From the NCBI RefSeq assembly GCF_015751965.1, contig NZ_JADOVH010000002.1, forward strand, positions 186,001 through 250,000: a DNA stretch of 64,000 nucleotides, read 5' to 3'. The translations under genes were made by a program, and so were the position numbers. Numbering within the stretch: the first letter of the stretch is position 1; every line of letters begins with the position of its first letter. The notes below the pieces were generated by a model that worked only from the letters and a program-made list of their open reading frames with translations, had not been told where the DNA came from and did no database searches. Below are positions 1 through 8,269 of this stretch, piece by piece. The DNA is from Frigoribacterium sp. CG_9.8. GTDB taxonomy: Bacteria > Actinomycetota > Actinomycetes > Actinomycetales > Microbacteriaceae.

Positions 1-60
1 CCGGAGAAGTTTCCCGTGTGCCCGACCTGCAAAGAAATCTACGACGGCCTGAAGAAGTAG
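1..60 (+). CDS. DUF3039 family protein, C-terminal end only
   Basis: The window opens inside this gene; only the last 19 codons and a TAG stop are present. The residues contain a C-x2-C pair (VCPTCKEIYDGL), a zinc-knuckle-like tail that matches the end of the small actinobacterial DUF3039 proteins as I remember them. Function is unknown in that family. The upstream part lies outside the window, so the assignment rests on this short tail alone. Confidence 0.6.
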   Translation, partial: PEKFPVCPTCKEIYDGLKK

Positions 61-85
61 ATCCCTCCCCAGCCGCCCCTCCGCC

Positions 86-138
86 AACTGCGCCGAATTG
101 TCGGAAAGTGTGGTTGTTAGCGACACATTGGCGCAGTT
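86..138. repeat. Imperfect inverted repeat upstream of the DUF559-type gene
   Basis: Arms at 86-103 and 121-138 pair with three mismatches around a 17-base loop; the outer nine bases, AACTGCGCC, pair perfectly. The right arm runs into GGCGCAGTTCGCGG (130-143), the motif that recurs three times after the gene. It sits 57 bp before the chosen start codon, so it could act as an operator, a terminator of the upstream gene, or one end of a repeat-gene unit. Confidence 0.6.
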
Positions 139-194
139 CGCGGCACCGGTGGACAACTAATGCGGGCGTCGCGAGGGTGCACAATGCTCAGGGG

Positions 195-1169
195 ATGCGA
201 ACCCCCTCGGGTCTTCCCGTCTCCTTACAGATAGCTCCCTTTTCGCGGGCGACTGCGATCGCGATGGGGGTCTCGCCACGCCGGCTGAGAGCTGGTGACT
301 TGACGGCGCCTTTTCATGGCATTCGCCAGGCGGTCGGTGGCACCGTTGACAGCGCCTGGATGAGTTGGGCCTACCGGGAACGGATGCCTGCCGGCTCCGC
401 CTTCAGCCACGGCACCGCAGCGCGACTGCGAGGGCTTCCCGTGCCGCTCTATCTGCCCGCCCTGACTCTCGACATATCGATTCCCCACGGACATCGACCA
501 CCCGAGGGCGCCGGTATCTCCGGGCACGAGGTGGCGTCTCGTCTCTGGCAACGGGAGGAGATTGTGCATCGGGATTTTGCTGCGGATGTGATGTTCGCAC
601 TTCCAATCGTCTCCGCTGCGCTGATGTGGTGCCAGCTCGCGGATTCGCTCGATTTCGATGATCTCGTTGCACTGGGGCATGCGCTGGTGACGGGCAAATT
701 CGTGACGCTCGATCAGCTCGGTCAGGCTGCAATTCAGTGGGCGGGCCACCGTGGCGCGAAAAAGCTTCGCCGGGCCGTGGATGAAGTCCGCCCCGGGCCA
801 CTTTCTCGGCCGGAGAGCCTCATCCGGTTGCAGGCCATGCGTGCTGGCCTCCCGGAGCCGCGGCTCAACCACACGGTGCGCGGTCTCTCGGGCGAGGACC
901 TGGCGATGACGGACCTCTGTTGGCCGGAGTTTCGCACCCTGGTCGAGTACGAGGGTGATTACCATCGCTCGTCCCGTGCGAAGTTCCGGTCGGACATCAC
1001 CAGATTGGAGCGATTCGCCGATGGTGAATGGGACGGTCTGCGCGCCCACGCGGATGATGTGTTCCGCGATCCAAACCCTTTCCTCGCCCGACTGTGGCGA
1101 CGTCTAGCACAGCGTGGGTGGCATCCGCAGGGCGCGGGCCCGTTGTGGATTCCGCCGGCGAGACGCTGA
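195..1169 (+). CDS. AbiEi-antitoxin-like / DUF559-type putative nuclease domain protein
   Basis: A 324-residue protein. The first 45 residues (from SLQIAPFSRATAIAMGVSPRRLRAG) resemble the winged-helix N-terminus of AbiEi-family antitoxins. The last 110 residues resemble the DUF559/Vsr-like endonuclease fold, with an acidic cluster (DLCWPEFRTLVEYEGDYHR) that could form a PD-(D/E)xK-type site. The frame is open further upstream, but ATG 195 is preferred because earlier residues are low-complexity and cross the inverted repeat. No toxin partner is adjacent. Such solitary proteins are common in Microbacteriaceae and uncharacterised; nuclease activity is an inference. Palindromic repeats flank it on both sides. 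Confidence 0.65.
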   Translation: MRTPSGLPVSLQIAPFSRATAIAMGVSPRRLRAGDLTAPFHGIRQAVGGTVDSAWMSWAYRERMPAGSAFSHGTAARLRGLPVPLYLPALTLDISIPHGHRPPEGAGISGHEVASRLWQREEIVHRDFAADVMFALPIVSAALMWCQLADSLDFDDLVALGHALVTGKFVTLDQLGQAAIQWAGHRGAKKLRRAVDEVRPGPLSRPESLIRLQAMRAGLPEPRLNHTVRGLSGEDLAMTDLCWPEFRTLVEYEGDYHRSSRAKFRSDITRLERFADGEWDGLRAHADDVFRDPNPFLARLWRRLAQRGWHPQGAGPLWIPPARR

Positions 1170-1195
1170 ATGAACCGTGCTGAGCGGAACGTGCA

Positions 1196-1279
1196 CGCGA
1201 ACTGCGGCAGAGTGTCGCTATGCCGCGATCGAAGCGGCATTTCGCCGCAGTTCGCGGAATCGTGTGCCGCAGTTCGCGG
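1196..1279. repeat. Compound palindromic repeat downstream of the DUF559-type gene
   Basis: The motif CGCGAACTGCGGC (1196-1208) is followed by a perfect 7-bp hairpin (ATGCCGC 1220-1226 with GCGGCAT 1234-1240) and then by two direct copies of its complement, GCCGCAGTTCGCG, at 1244-1256 and 1266-1278. The left arm can therefore pair with either right copy, giving alternative cruciforms. The motif is shared with the repeat at 86-143. The block lies between the convergent DUF559-type gene and pncB and may also terminate transcription. Confidence 0.75.
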
Positions 1280-1300
1280 AGCTGAGTGCGCGCAAGCGGG

Positions 1301-2605
1301 TCAGGCGTAGCGGGTCGGGATCACCGGATCGCCTCGGCTCAGCCGGAACGCCTCCTCCGGCAGCTCCGCGATCGCTGCCGCTCGGTGCTCGCGGGCGAGC
1401 TGAGTTCCGCTGGCCCCCCGAAACTTCTCGTCGGCCACACCGTCGACGATCAGCGGCACCAGCAGTGCACGGGTGGCGGATGTCGCGGGCCCGGGTTCCC
1501 CGACGTGAATCACTTCGGCGCTCGCCGTGCCCGCCGCGGCGAATTCCCGCACGGCATACTTACGCCCGCCGATCGAGACCTTCTCGGGTGATTTCTTGGC
1601 CACGGAGATCCAGTTGCCCGCGGCATCCTTTCGAGCGGCGAGTTTGTACACGAATCCGGCGGCGGGCGAGCCGGACCCGGTGACCACTGAGGTTCCGACG
1701 CCGTAGGAGTCGACCGGGGCGGCACGAAGGGCAGCGATGGTGTACTCGTCGAGGTCATTCGTCACGGTGATCTTCGTGTTCACGGCACCGAGGGCGTCGA
1801 GCTGGCGGCGCACGGCCCCGACCTGCTCTGGCAGGTCGCCGCTGTCGATGCGCACCGCTCCGAGGCCGGTACCCGCCACCTTCACGGCCAGCGCGACGGC
1901 GGCGGTCACGTCATAGGTGTCGACGAGCAGGGTGGTGCCGGGGCCAAGGGCCGCAACCTGCGCCCGGAAGGCATCCTCTTCGGTGTCATGCAGGAGGGTG
2001 AAGGAGTGCGCGGAAGTGCCCATCGTCGGTACACCCCAGCTGCGACCGGCTTCGAGGTTGCTGGTGGCCGCGAATCCGGCGATGAAGGCTGCGCGGGCGG
2101 CGGCGATCGCATTGCGCTCACCGGTGCGCCGCGATCCCATCTCGGCGAGAGGACGGCCACTCGCGGCTGACACCATGCGCGAGGCGGCGGTAGCGACTGC
2201 AGAGTCGTAATTGAGCACGCTGAGAGCGAGCGTCTCGAGGATCACGGCCTCGGCGAAGGTGCCCTCGACGATGAAGATGGGGGAGCCGGGAAAGTAGACC
2301 TCACCCTCCCGGTAGCCGGAGATGCTGCCGGTGAAGTGATAGTCGGCTAGCCAGTCGAGAGCACGGTCGTAGACGACAGAATTGTCGCGCAGCCAGTCGA
2401 GCTCGAGGCCGGTGAAGCGGAAGTCGTCGATGAGATCGAGAAGGCGCCCGGTTCCGGCGACGATGCCGTAGCGTCGCCCCCCGGGAAGACGACGGGCGAA
2501 AATTTCGAAGACGCATTCTCGAGTGTGTGTGCCGGCCCCGATGGCCGCGTTCAGCATCGTGAGCTCGTAGCGGTCAGTCAGCAGTGAAGATACGGCGTCG
2601 GTCAC
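1301..2605 (-). CDS. pncB: Nicotinate phosphoribosyltransferase
   Basis: 434 residues. It converts nicotinate, PRPP and ATP to nicotinate mononucleotide in the Preiss-Handler salvage route to NAD, in the cytosol. The N-terminus (SSLLTDRYELTML) is typical of the family. MGTSAHSF carries the conserved His (about residue 200) that is autophosphorylated, and VRIDSGDLPEQ is the phosphoribosyl-binding loop. GTG 2605 is chosen because homologues begin at TDAVSSLLTD; the frame stays open for 14 more codons into the divergent photolyase start. The two genes' start codons are 36-45 bp apart, so they must share a very short divergent control region. Confidence 0.93.
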   Translation of the reverse strand: MTDAVSSLLTDRYELTMLNAAIGAGTHTRECVFEIFARRLPGGRRYGIVAGTGRLLDLIDDFRFTGLELDWLRDNSVVYDRALDWLADYHFTGSISGYREGEVYFPGSPIFIVEGTFAEAVILETLALSVLNYDSAVATAASRMVSAASGRPLAEMGSRRTGERNAIAAARAAFIAGFAATSNLEAGRSWGVPTMGTSAHSFTLLHDTEEDAFRAQVAALGPGTTLLVDTYDVTAAVALAVKVAGTGLGAVRIDSGDLPEQVGAVRRQLDALGAVNTKITVTNDLDEYTIAALRAAPVDSYGVGTSVVTGSGSPAAGFVYKLAARKDAAGNWISVAKKSPEKVSIGGRKYAVREFAAAGTASAEVIHVGEPGPATSATRALLVPLIVDGVADEKFRGASGTQLAREHRAAAIAELPEEAFRLSRGDPVIPTRYA

Positions 2606-2649
2606 GATAGCCAGCCTAACCAGCAGTTCGTCCGTGTACGGTGACAAAC

Positions 2650-4122
2650 ATGGAGCGCATCCGCTGGATCTTCGTCGGCCAATTGGGCGAGACTTTCGAC
2701 GACGGCGGACGGATGCTGCTGGTCGAAGCCCGCTCCGATCTGCGCCGTGGCCCCATGCATCGGGCTAAGGCTCACCTGATTCTCTCCGCGATCCGACACC
2801 GAGCTGCAGAGCTCGGTGACCGGGCGGAGTTCCACCAGGTCGAGAATATCGACGACATCGTGGCGGGCCGAAACGATCTCGAGGTCATCGATCCCCCCTC
2901 CTATGCCGAACGCACCCTGGCGCGATCGATCGGCGCAGCGGTGCTGCCGAGCCGTGGCTTCGTCACGGGCGAGGCTGAGTTTACCGAGTGGGCGGATGCC
3001 CGCAAGGGACGGCCGATCATGGAGGACTTCTACCGCTGGGTGCGCGCCCGCACCGGCATCCTCATGGACAGTGACGGCAGCGGAAACACTCCCGCCGGGG
3101 GGCAGTGGAACTTTGACCACGAGAACCGTCAGCCACCGCCCAAGAAAGCCGTCTCGCTCGGCCTACCCGAACCGTGGTGGCCAGAAGAAGACGACATCGA
3201 CCGCGAGGTTCGCGCCGACCTCGACCGCTGGCAGGCGGCGGGCGAGATCCAGTTGGTGGGGGAGGATGGCCCGCGCCGGTTTGCGGCAACGGTTGGGGAG
3301 GCGCAGCGCGCCCTCGATGATTTCATCGAGAGTCGACTGGGTGATTTCGGTCCGTTCGAGGATGCCACGCTCACCGGCGACTGGACGATGGCGCACTCGC
3401 TGCTGAGCGCACCGCTCAATCTCGGGCTGCTCGATCCTCGGCAGGTGATCGACCGGGTCGAAGCGGAATACCGTGCCGGTCGCGCTCCGATCGGCAGTGT
3501 CGAGGGCATCGTGCGCCAACTCGGCGGGTGGCGGGACTGGGTCTGGCACCTGTATTGGCGCCTCGGCGAGGACTACACCGACCGCAACGCCCTCGGTGCA
3601 ACGGAACCGATTCCTCGCGAACTGCTTGAGCTCGACGCATCCGCAATCGAAGCCAACTGCCTGAGCCAGACGATCGGCGGGGTGCGCGAGCACGGCTGGG
3701 CGCATCACATCCAGAGGCTGATGATTATCGGCAACTGGGCGCTGCAGCGTGGCTATGACCCAAAGCAGATGAACGCGTGGTTCATCGGCATGTTCGTCGA
3801 CGGCACCGAATGGGTGATGCCGGCGAACGTCGTCGGCATGAGCCTGTTCGCCGACGGCGGCATCGTCGGCACCAAGCCCTACGCGGCCGGTGGTGCCTAT
3901 GTCAATAAGATGACGGACTACTGCGGGGGCTGTCGATTCAACCCGAAGGTGCGGCTCGGCCCGGATGCCTGCCCGGTCACGGCCGGCTACTGGGCGTTTC
4001 TCGACCGGGTGGAACCGGCGATCCGCGGCAACTTCCGCATGGCGCAGCCTCTCGCCGGGCTGAGACGGCTGAGCGACCGTGAGCAGGTCGTCGACCAGGA
4101 ACGTCGGCGCACCGGCCTGTAG
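2650..4122 (+). CDS. Iron-sulfur cryptochrome/photolyase (FeS-BCP, (6-4)-type)
   Basis: 490 residues from ATG 2650 (GTG 2641 is an alternative; neither has a clear ribosome-binding site, and a leaderless message is possible). It belongs to the deoxyribodipyrimidine photolyase-related proteins that repair UV (6-4) photoproducts with FAD and light. Four cysteines, about C337, C425, C428 and C441, are placed like those that bind the [4Fe-4S] cluster in bacterial PhrB-type enzymes; the last three sit in YCGGCRFNPKVRLGPDACP. The region HGWAHHIQRLMIIGNWAL matches the FAD-binding helices. It is transcribed away from pncB. The antenna is unknown; relatives use a lumazine. Confidence 0.88.
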   Translation: MERIRWIFVGQLGETFDDGGRMLLVEARSDLRRGPMHRAKAHLILSAIRHRAAELGDRAEFHQVENIDDIVAGRNDLEVIDPPSYAERTLARSIGAAVLPSRGFVTGEAEFTEWADARKGRPIMEDFYRWVRARTGILMDSDGSGNTPAGGQWNFDHENRQPPPKKAVSLGLPEPWWPEEDDIDREVRADLDRWQAAGEIQLVGEDGPRRFAATVGEAQRALDDFIESRLGDFGPFEDATLTGDWTMAHSLLSAPLNLGLLDPRQVIDRVEAEYRAGRAPIGSVEGIVRQLGGWRDWVWHLYWRLGEDYTDRNALGATEPIPRELLELDASAIEANCLSQTIGGVREHGWAHHIQRLMIIGNWALQRGYDPKQMNAWFIGMFVDGTEWVMPANVVGMSLFADGGIVGTKPYAAGGAYVNKMTDYCGGCRFNPKVRLGPDACPVTAGYWAFLDRVEPAIRGNFRMAQPLAGLRRLSDREQVVDQERRRTGL

Positions 4123-4146
4123 GGCATCCGCGTAAACTTTCCCTCT

Positions 4147-5037
4147 ATGGATGATGCTCCGATCGGGATCTTCGATTCCGGTGTCGGCGGTCTCACGGTC
4201 GCTCGAGCGGTGCTCGACCAGCTGCCACATGAATCTCTCGTCTATGTCGGTGATACGGCTCACTCGCCCTACGGGCCAAAGCCCATCGCCGACGTGCGCC
4301 GCTACACCCTCGAAGTGCTCGACGTCCTCGTCGCCCAGGGTGTCAAGATGCTCGTCATCGCCTGCAACACGGCGTCGGCGGCCATGCTGCGGGATGCCCG
4401 CGAACGGTACACCCAGGCGCTCGGTATCCCGGTGGTCGAGGTGATCCAGCCCGCCGTGCGCGCCGCCGTTCGCCAGACCCGCAACGGTCGGGTGGGTGTG
4501 ATCGGCACGGTCGGCACCATCGGATCCCGCGCCTACGATGACGCGTTCGCCGCAGCTCCACACCTCACTCTGTTCAGCCAGGCCTGCCCCCGATTCGTCG
4601 AATTTGTGGAGGCGGGTGTCACGAGTGGTGCAGAACTATTCGACGTCGCCGAGCACTACCTCGCCCCGCTCACGCACGCCGGGATCGACACGCTCGTGCT
4701 CGGCTGCACCCACTATCCGCTCATGTCGGCCGCTATTCAGTACGTGATGGGGGAGGATGTCACGCTCGTCTCCAGCGCGGAGGAGACCGCCTTCGACGTC
4801 TATCGCACCCTCGTGAGGCACGGCATCGAACGCGGTTCAGGGGAAGCGCCGACCCACATTTTCGAGGCCACCGGTGACTCTCCGGTCGAGTTCACTTCTC
4901 TGGTGCGTCGCTTTCTCGGGCCGCAGGTCTCTGCCGTCGAGCTCGTGGAGACCGGTGCCCTCTCTCTTGCCACACTCGACCAGAAGCCCACTCCAGATCA
5001 GAAGTCCACTCCAGACCAGAAAGGCGTCACCCCATGA
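4147..5037 (+). CDS. murI: Glutamate racemase
   Basis: 296 residues. It interconverts L- and D-glutamate for peptidoglycan stem peptides. Both catalytic cysteines are visible: C73 in [11 protein letters not shown] and C187 in LGCTHYPL; the N-terminus [13 protein letters not shown] is diagnostic. The gene is first of a murI-rph-rdgB operon and overlaps rph by 4 bp (ATGA). The last 19 codons encode a degenerate six-residue repeat ([18 protein letters not shown]) that is not part of the enzyme fold and arises from an 18-bp tandem repeat. Confidence 0.96.
   Translation: MDDAPIGIFDSGVGGLTVARAVLDQLPHESLVYVGDTAHSPYGPKPIADVRRYTLEVLDVLVAQGVKMLVIACNTASAAMLRDARERYTQALGIPVVEVIQPAVRAAVRQTRNGRVGVIGTVGTIGSRAYDDAFAAAPHLTLFSQACPRFVEFVEAGVTSGAELFDVAEHYLAPLTHAGIDTLVLGCTHYPLMSAAIQYVMGEDVTLVSSAEETAFDVYRTLVRHGIERGSGEAPTHIFEATGDSPVEFTSLVRRFLGPQVSAVELVETGALSLATLDQKPTPDQKSTPDQKGVTP
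4978..5031 (+). repeat. 18-bp tandem repeat at the 3' end of murI, three copies
   Basis: Units begin at 4978, 4996 and 5014; the first two differ at two positions and the third diverges in its second half. The repeat is in frame and adds a DQK-x-T-P-type tail to MurI. Confidence 0.85.
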
Positions 5038-5786
5038 CCGCATCAGGACCCCGCATCGACGGCCGACAGCTCGACCAGCTTCGACCGATCACCATTGAGC
5101 GCGGCTGGAGCGACCAGGCCGAGGGATCCGCTCTCATTTCTTTTGGACGCACCAAAGTGCTGTGCACCGCGTCCTTCACCAACGGCGTACCGCGCTGGAT
5201 GACCGGTAAGGGGAAGGGCTGGGTCACCGCCGAGTACTCGATGCTTCCCCGCTCTACCAACGATCGGATGGATCGTGAGTCGGTGAAGGGCCGCATAGGG
5301 GGCCGCACCCATGAGATCTCCCGACTGATCGGCCGCTCGCTGCGCGCCGTTGTCGACATGAAGTCTCTCGGCGAGAACACCATCGTGATCGACTGCGACG
5401 TGCTTCAGGCCGATGGCGGCACGCGCACCGCGGCGATCACCGGGGCCTACGTTGCCCTCGCCGACGCCCTCGAGTGGGGTCGAGCCAAGAAGTTCATCGG
5501 GCAGAATTCGAAGCCGCTCATCGACAGTGTCGCGGCCGTTTCCGTCGGTATCATCGACGGCACCCCGATGCTCGATCTCGCCTATACCGAAGATGTGCGC
5601 GCCGAGACAGACATGAACGTGGTGGTCACCGGTCGCGGCCTCTTCGTCGAGGTGCAGGGTACGGCTGAGGGTGCGCCATTCGATCGCACCGAGCTGAACG
5701 CACTGCTCGATCTCGCGCTCGCCGGCGGAGCCGATTTGACTGCGCTGCAGCTCGCTGCGCTGCAGGCGGAGGGCCTGGGCAGATGA
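5034..5786 (+). CDS. rph: Ribonuclease PH
   Basis: 250 residues, the usual length. It is a phosphate-dependent 3'-5' exoribonuclease that trims tRNA precursors. The sequence matches from [19 protein letters not shown] through the phosphate-site segment [17 protein letters not shown] to [13 protein letters not shown]. The start overlaps murI by ATGA, and the stop overlaps the rdgB start in the same way, so the three genes are probably translationally coupled. Confidence 0.97.
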   Translation: MTASGPRIDGRQLDQLRPITIERGWSDQAEGSALISFGRTKVLCTASFTNGVPRWMTGKGKGWVTAEYSMLPRSTNDRMDRESVKGRIGGRTHEISRLIGRSLRAVVDMKSLGENTIVIDCDVLQADGGTRTAAITGAYVALADALEWGRAKKFIGQNSKPLIDSVAAVSVGIIDGTPMLDLAYTEDVRAETDMNVVVTGRGLFVEVQGTAEGAPFDRTELNALLDLALAGGADLTALQLAALQAEGLGR

Positions 5787-6388
5787 CCGTTGCGCTCGTT
5801 CCCCTGGTACTCGCCACCCACAACGCACACAAGGTGATCGAGCTGCGGCAGATTCTCGGCACGCAGCTCGACGGCATCGACCTCATGGCCTATGACGGAC
5901 CCGAGCCCGTCGAAGATGGCACGAGCTTCGAGGCGAATGCGCTGATCAAGGCGCGGGCGGCATCCGCTCACACCGGGTTCGCCGCGATCGCCGACGACTC
6001 CGGTATCGCGGTGGCGGCCCTCGGAGGCGCCCCAGGCATCCACTCGGCACGCTATGCCGGCAGCAGGGATGATGCGGAGAATGTGCGCCTTCTGCTCACC
6101 AACCTGCAGTCAGCGGATGATCGCAGCGCCGAGTTTCTCTGCGCTGCCGCCCTCGTGCTGCCGGACGGTCGCGAGTTCGTTGAGCTCGCCCGCTGGCCGG
6201 GAAGCGTGCTGCTCGAGCCCGTGGGCGGAGGCGGGTTCGGCTACGACCCGGTCTTCAAGCCAACCGGGTACAGCGTTTCGGCGGCGGAACTGCACCCGGA
6301 GGAGAAGAACACCATCAGCCACCGCGGGCAGGCGTTCGACGCGCTGATGCCGATTGTTCGAGCGTCGCTGCTGGGTCTGCACACCTAG
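5783..6388 (+). CDS. rdgB: Non-canonical purine NTP pyrophosphatase (RdgB/HAM1)
   Basis: 201 residues. It hydrolyses dITP, ITP and XTP to monophosphates, keeping deaminated purines out of DNA and [15 protein letters not shown] near the N-terminus is the triphosphate-binding S/T-x-N-x-x-K motif; IADDSGIAV carries the catalytic acidic residues; GFGYDPVF closes the nucleotide pocket. It is last in the murI-rph-rdgB operon; the rph-rdgB pairing is conserved in many bacteria. Confidence 0.96.
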   Translation: MTVALVPLVLATHNAHKVIELRQILGTQLDGIDLMAYDGPEPVEDGTSFEANALIKARAASAHTGFAAIADDSGIAVAALGGAPGIHSARYAGSRDDAENVRLLLTNLQSADDRSAEFLCAAALVLPDGREFVELARWPGSVLLEPVGGGGFGYDPVFKPTGYSVSAAELHPEEKNTISHRGQAFDALMPIVRASLLGLHT

Positions 6389-6397
6389 AATTCAGGG

Positions 6398-7630
6398 ATG
6401 GAAGCGACCGCCGGGACCGCTCGCCCGGCGGCACGAGGTATTTTCCTCCTCGGGCCTGCCTTTGTCGCGGCAATTGCCTATGTTGACCCGGGTAATGTCG
6501 CCGCGAACCTCACCGGTGGAGCCCGATTCGGCTACCTGCTGGTCTGGGTGCTTGTCGCAGCCAACATCATCGCCGGCCTCGTGCAGTACCAGTCGGCGAA
6601 GCTGGGGCTGGTGACCGGGCACACCATGCCAGAACTCCTCGGCGATCGGCTGAAACCAACTCCGCGCCGACTGTTCTGGGTACAGGCGGAACTTGTGGCA
6701 GCGGCGACCGACCTGGCCGAAGTTATCGGTGGCGCCATCGCGCTCAACCTGCTCTTCGGAGTCCCGTTGTTCATGGGCGGAATCATCGTCGGTGCCGTCT
6801 CGATGGGGCTGTTGGCCGTGCAATCGCGCTACGGCCAGCGCCCATTCGAATCGGTGATCATCGGCCTGCTCGCGATCATCGCGATCGGGTTTCTCGCCGG
6901 GCTGTTCATCAGCCCGCCCGACGGACTCGCGGTGTTGGGCGGGCTGGTGCCCCGCTTCGAGGGCAGCGCATCCGTTCTGCTGTCGGCCAGCATGCTCGGC
7001 GCCACCGTGATGCCCCATGCAATTTACGTTCATTCGGCGCTCGCGCGCGACCGTCACGGCCGCGGTGAGACTGCGGAAGCCCGCACGCGCCTACTGCGTG
7101 CCACCAAATGGGACGTCGTGATCGCGCTCGGTCTCGCCGGGATCGTCAACATCGGGATGCTGCTGCTCGCCGCGGTCAACCTGCGCAACATCGACGGCAC
7201 CGATACCATCTCCGGCGCACACGCGGCGATCGGCGCAGCGCTCGGACCGGGAATCGCGCTGGTCTTCGCCATCGGACTGCTGGCTTCCGGCCTCGCCTCG
7301 ACGTCCGTGGGAAGCTACGCCGGCGCCGTCATCATGGCCGGGCTCCTGAAACGCCGCATCCCGGTGTACCTGCGTCGGTTGATCACTCTCGTGCCAGCGA
7401 TCGCGCTCCTCGCAGCGGGTATCGACCCCACGTGGGCGCTGGTTGTGAGCCAGGTCTTCCTCAGCTTCGGTATCCCGTTCGCGCTCGTGCCGTTGCTGAG
7501 ACTCACCAATGATCCGGCGGTCATGGGGGAGCAGGCCAACCGTCGGCCGATGCGTGCGGCGATGTCGCTCACTGTCGTACTGGTGGTCGCGCTCAACCTC
7601 GCGCTCATCGTACTCACGATCACGGGATAG
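6398..7630 (+). CDS. mntH: Nramp family divalent metal (probably Mn2+) transporter
   Basis: 410 residues with about 11 hydrophobic segments. It imports Mn2+ or Fe2+ with protons through the cytoplasmic membrane. The metal-binding motifs are present: DPGNVAANL in helix 1 (near residue 30) and MPHAIYVHSAL in helix 6. It starts only 9 bp after rdgB, so it may be read through from that operon; no MntR-like operator was recognised. The gene symbol is given by homology; substrate preference cannot be read from sequence. Confidence 0.9.
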   Translation: MEATAGTARPAARGIFLLGPAFVAAIAYVDPGNVAANLTGGARFGYLLVWVLVAANIIAGLVQYQSAKLGLVTGHTMPELLGDRLKPTPRRLFWVQAELVAAATDLAEVIGGAIALNLLFGVPLFMGGIIVGAVSMGLLAVQSRYGQRPFESVIIGLLAIIAIGFLAGLFISPPDGLAVLGGLVPRFEGSASVLLSASMLGATVMPHAIYVHSALARDRHGRGETAEARTRLLRATKWDVVIALGLAGIVNIGMLLLAAVNLRNIDGTDTISGAHAAIGAALGPGIALVFAIGLLASGLASTSVGSYAGAVIMAGLLKRRIPVYLRRLITLVPAIALLAAGIDPTWALVVSQVFLSFGIPFALVPLLRLTNDPAVMGEQANRRPMRAAMSLTVVLVVALNLALIVLTITG

Positions 7631-7659
7631 CCCCGGGGCGCGGTACCGTTGATCCCGCC

Positions 7660-8202
7660 ATGACTGACGATTTCGCATCCACTGTCCAGATCGATGATTC
7701 CCCCGGGGATCGCATCACTGCCGCCGTCGCACGCTTCGGTGAGCAGGTCGTCGCCGACCGAGCAGCATCGCTGCTGATGGGGGGCAACGAGGGCGAGGAG
7801 TTTCTTCTCATCGTCGGTGGCCGTCATGCCCAGGGGGTGCTGGACGGAGCCCCACCGCTGTATTGGCCCGAAGTCTGGGGTGCGCGGGCCCTCACTTTCG
7901 TCTGGGCAGACTCTGCCCGATCCGCTGTGCACCGCGGACTCGGCGATCAAGCCTGGCGAGTGCGGGAGATGTGCGCCCGAGTGGTGTTCATGCGCCGACT
8001 CGACGAACAGGATGCCCTCGGCCGGATGCTTCAGGACGAAGTTGCACGGGTGCGGGGAGCCGCTGCGCGGGCCCTTGGCGAAGTCGGGGACACCGGCCAT
8101 CTCGCTGCCCTCACGCTGCTTCTCACTGACGACGAGAAGGAGGTGCGCCGATCCGCCCACGATGCGATGGTGCGCCTGGAGAAGCGCACCACCGCATCCT
8201 GA
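7660..8202 (+). CDS. HEAT-repeat domain protein
   Basis: 180 residues, soluble. The second half (about 95-175) contains helical HEAT/PBS-lyase-type repeats, such as LGDQAWRVREMCARVVFMRRL, DEVARVRGAAARALGEVGDTGHLAALTLLLTDDEKEVRRSAHDAMVRL. The first half has no motif I recognise. Such repeats usually mediate protein contacts; the partner is unknown. It lies 30 bp after mntH and faces the ABC permease. Confidence 0.75.
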   Translation: MTDDFASTVQIDDSPGDRITAAVARFGEQVVADRAASLLMGGNEGEEFLLIVGGRHAQGVLDGAPPLYWPEVWGARALTFVWADSARSAVHRGLGDQAWRVREMCARVVFMRRLDEQDALGRMLQDEVARVRGAAARALGEVGDTGHLAALTLLLTDDEKEVRRSAHDAMVRLEKRTTAS

Positions 8203-8215
8203 ATTGGGCGGGCGC

Positions 8216-8269
8216 TACTCGTCACGCCTTACTCGTCACGCCTATTCGTAACGTCTATTCGTAACGAAG
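8216..8269. repeat. Short tandem repeats at a convergent gene junction
   Basis: Two identical 14-bp units (8216-8229, 8230-8243) are followed by two related 13-bp units starting at 8244 and 8257. The array fills the junction between the HEAT gene and the permease gene and supplies the last codons of the permease. Confidence 0.85.

Noticed and set aside
3163-4563. 466-codon minus-strand frame
   Set aside because: Spans the antisense of both the photolyase and murI genes and crosses their intergenic gap, which a real gene would not do.
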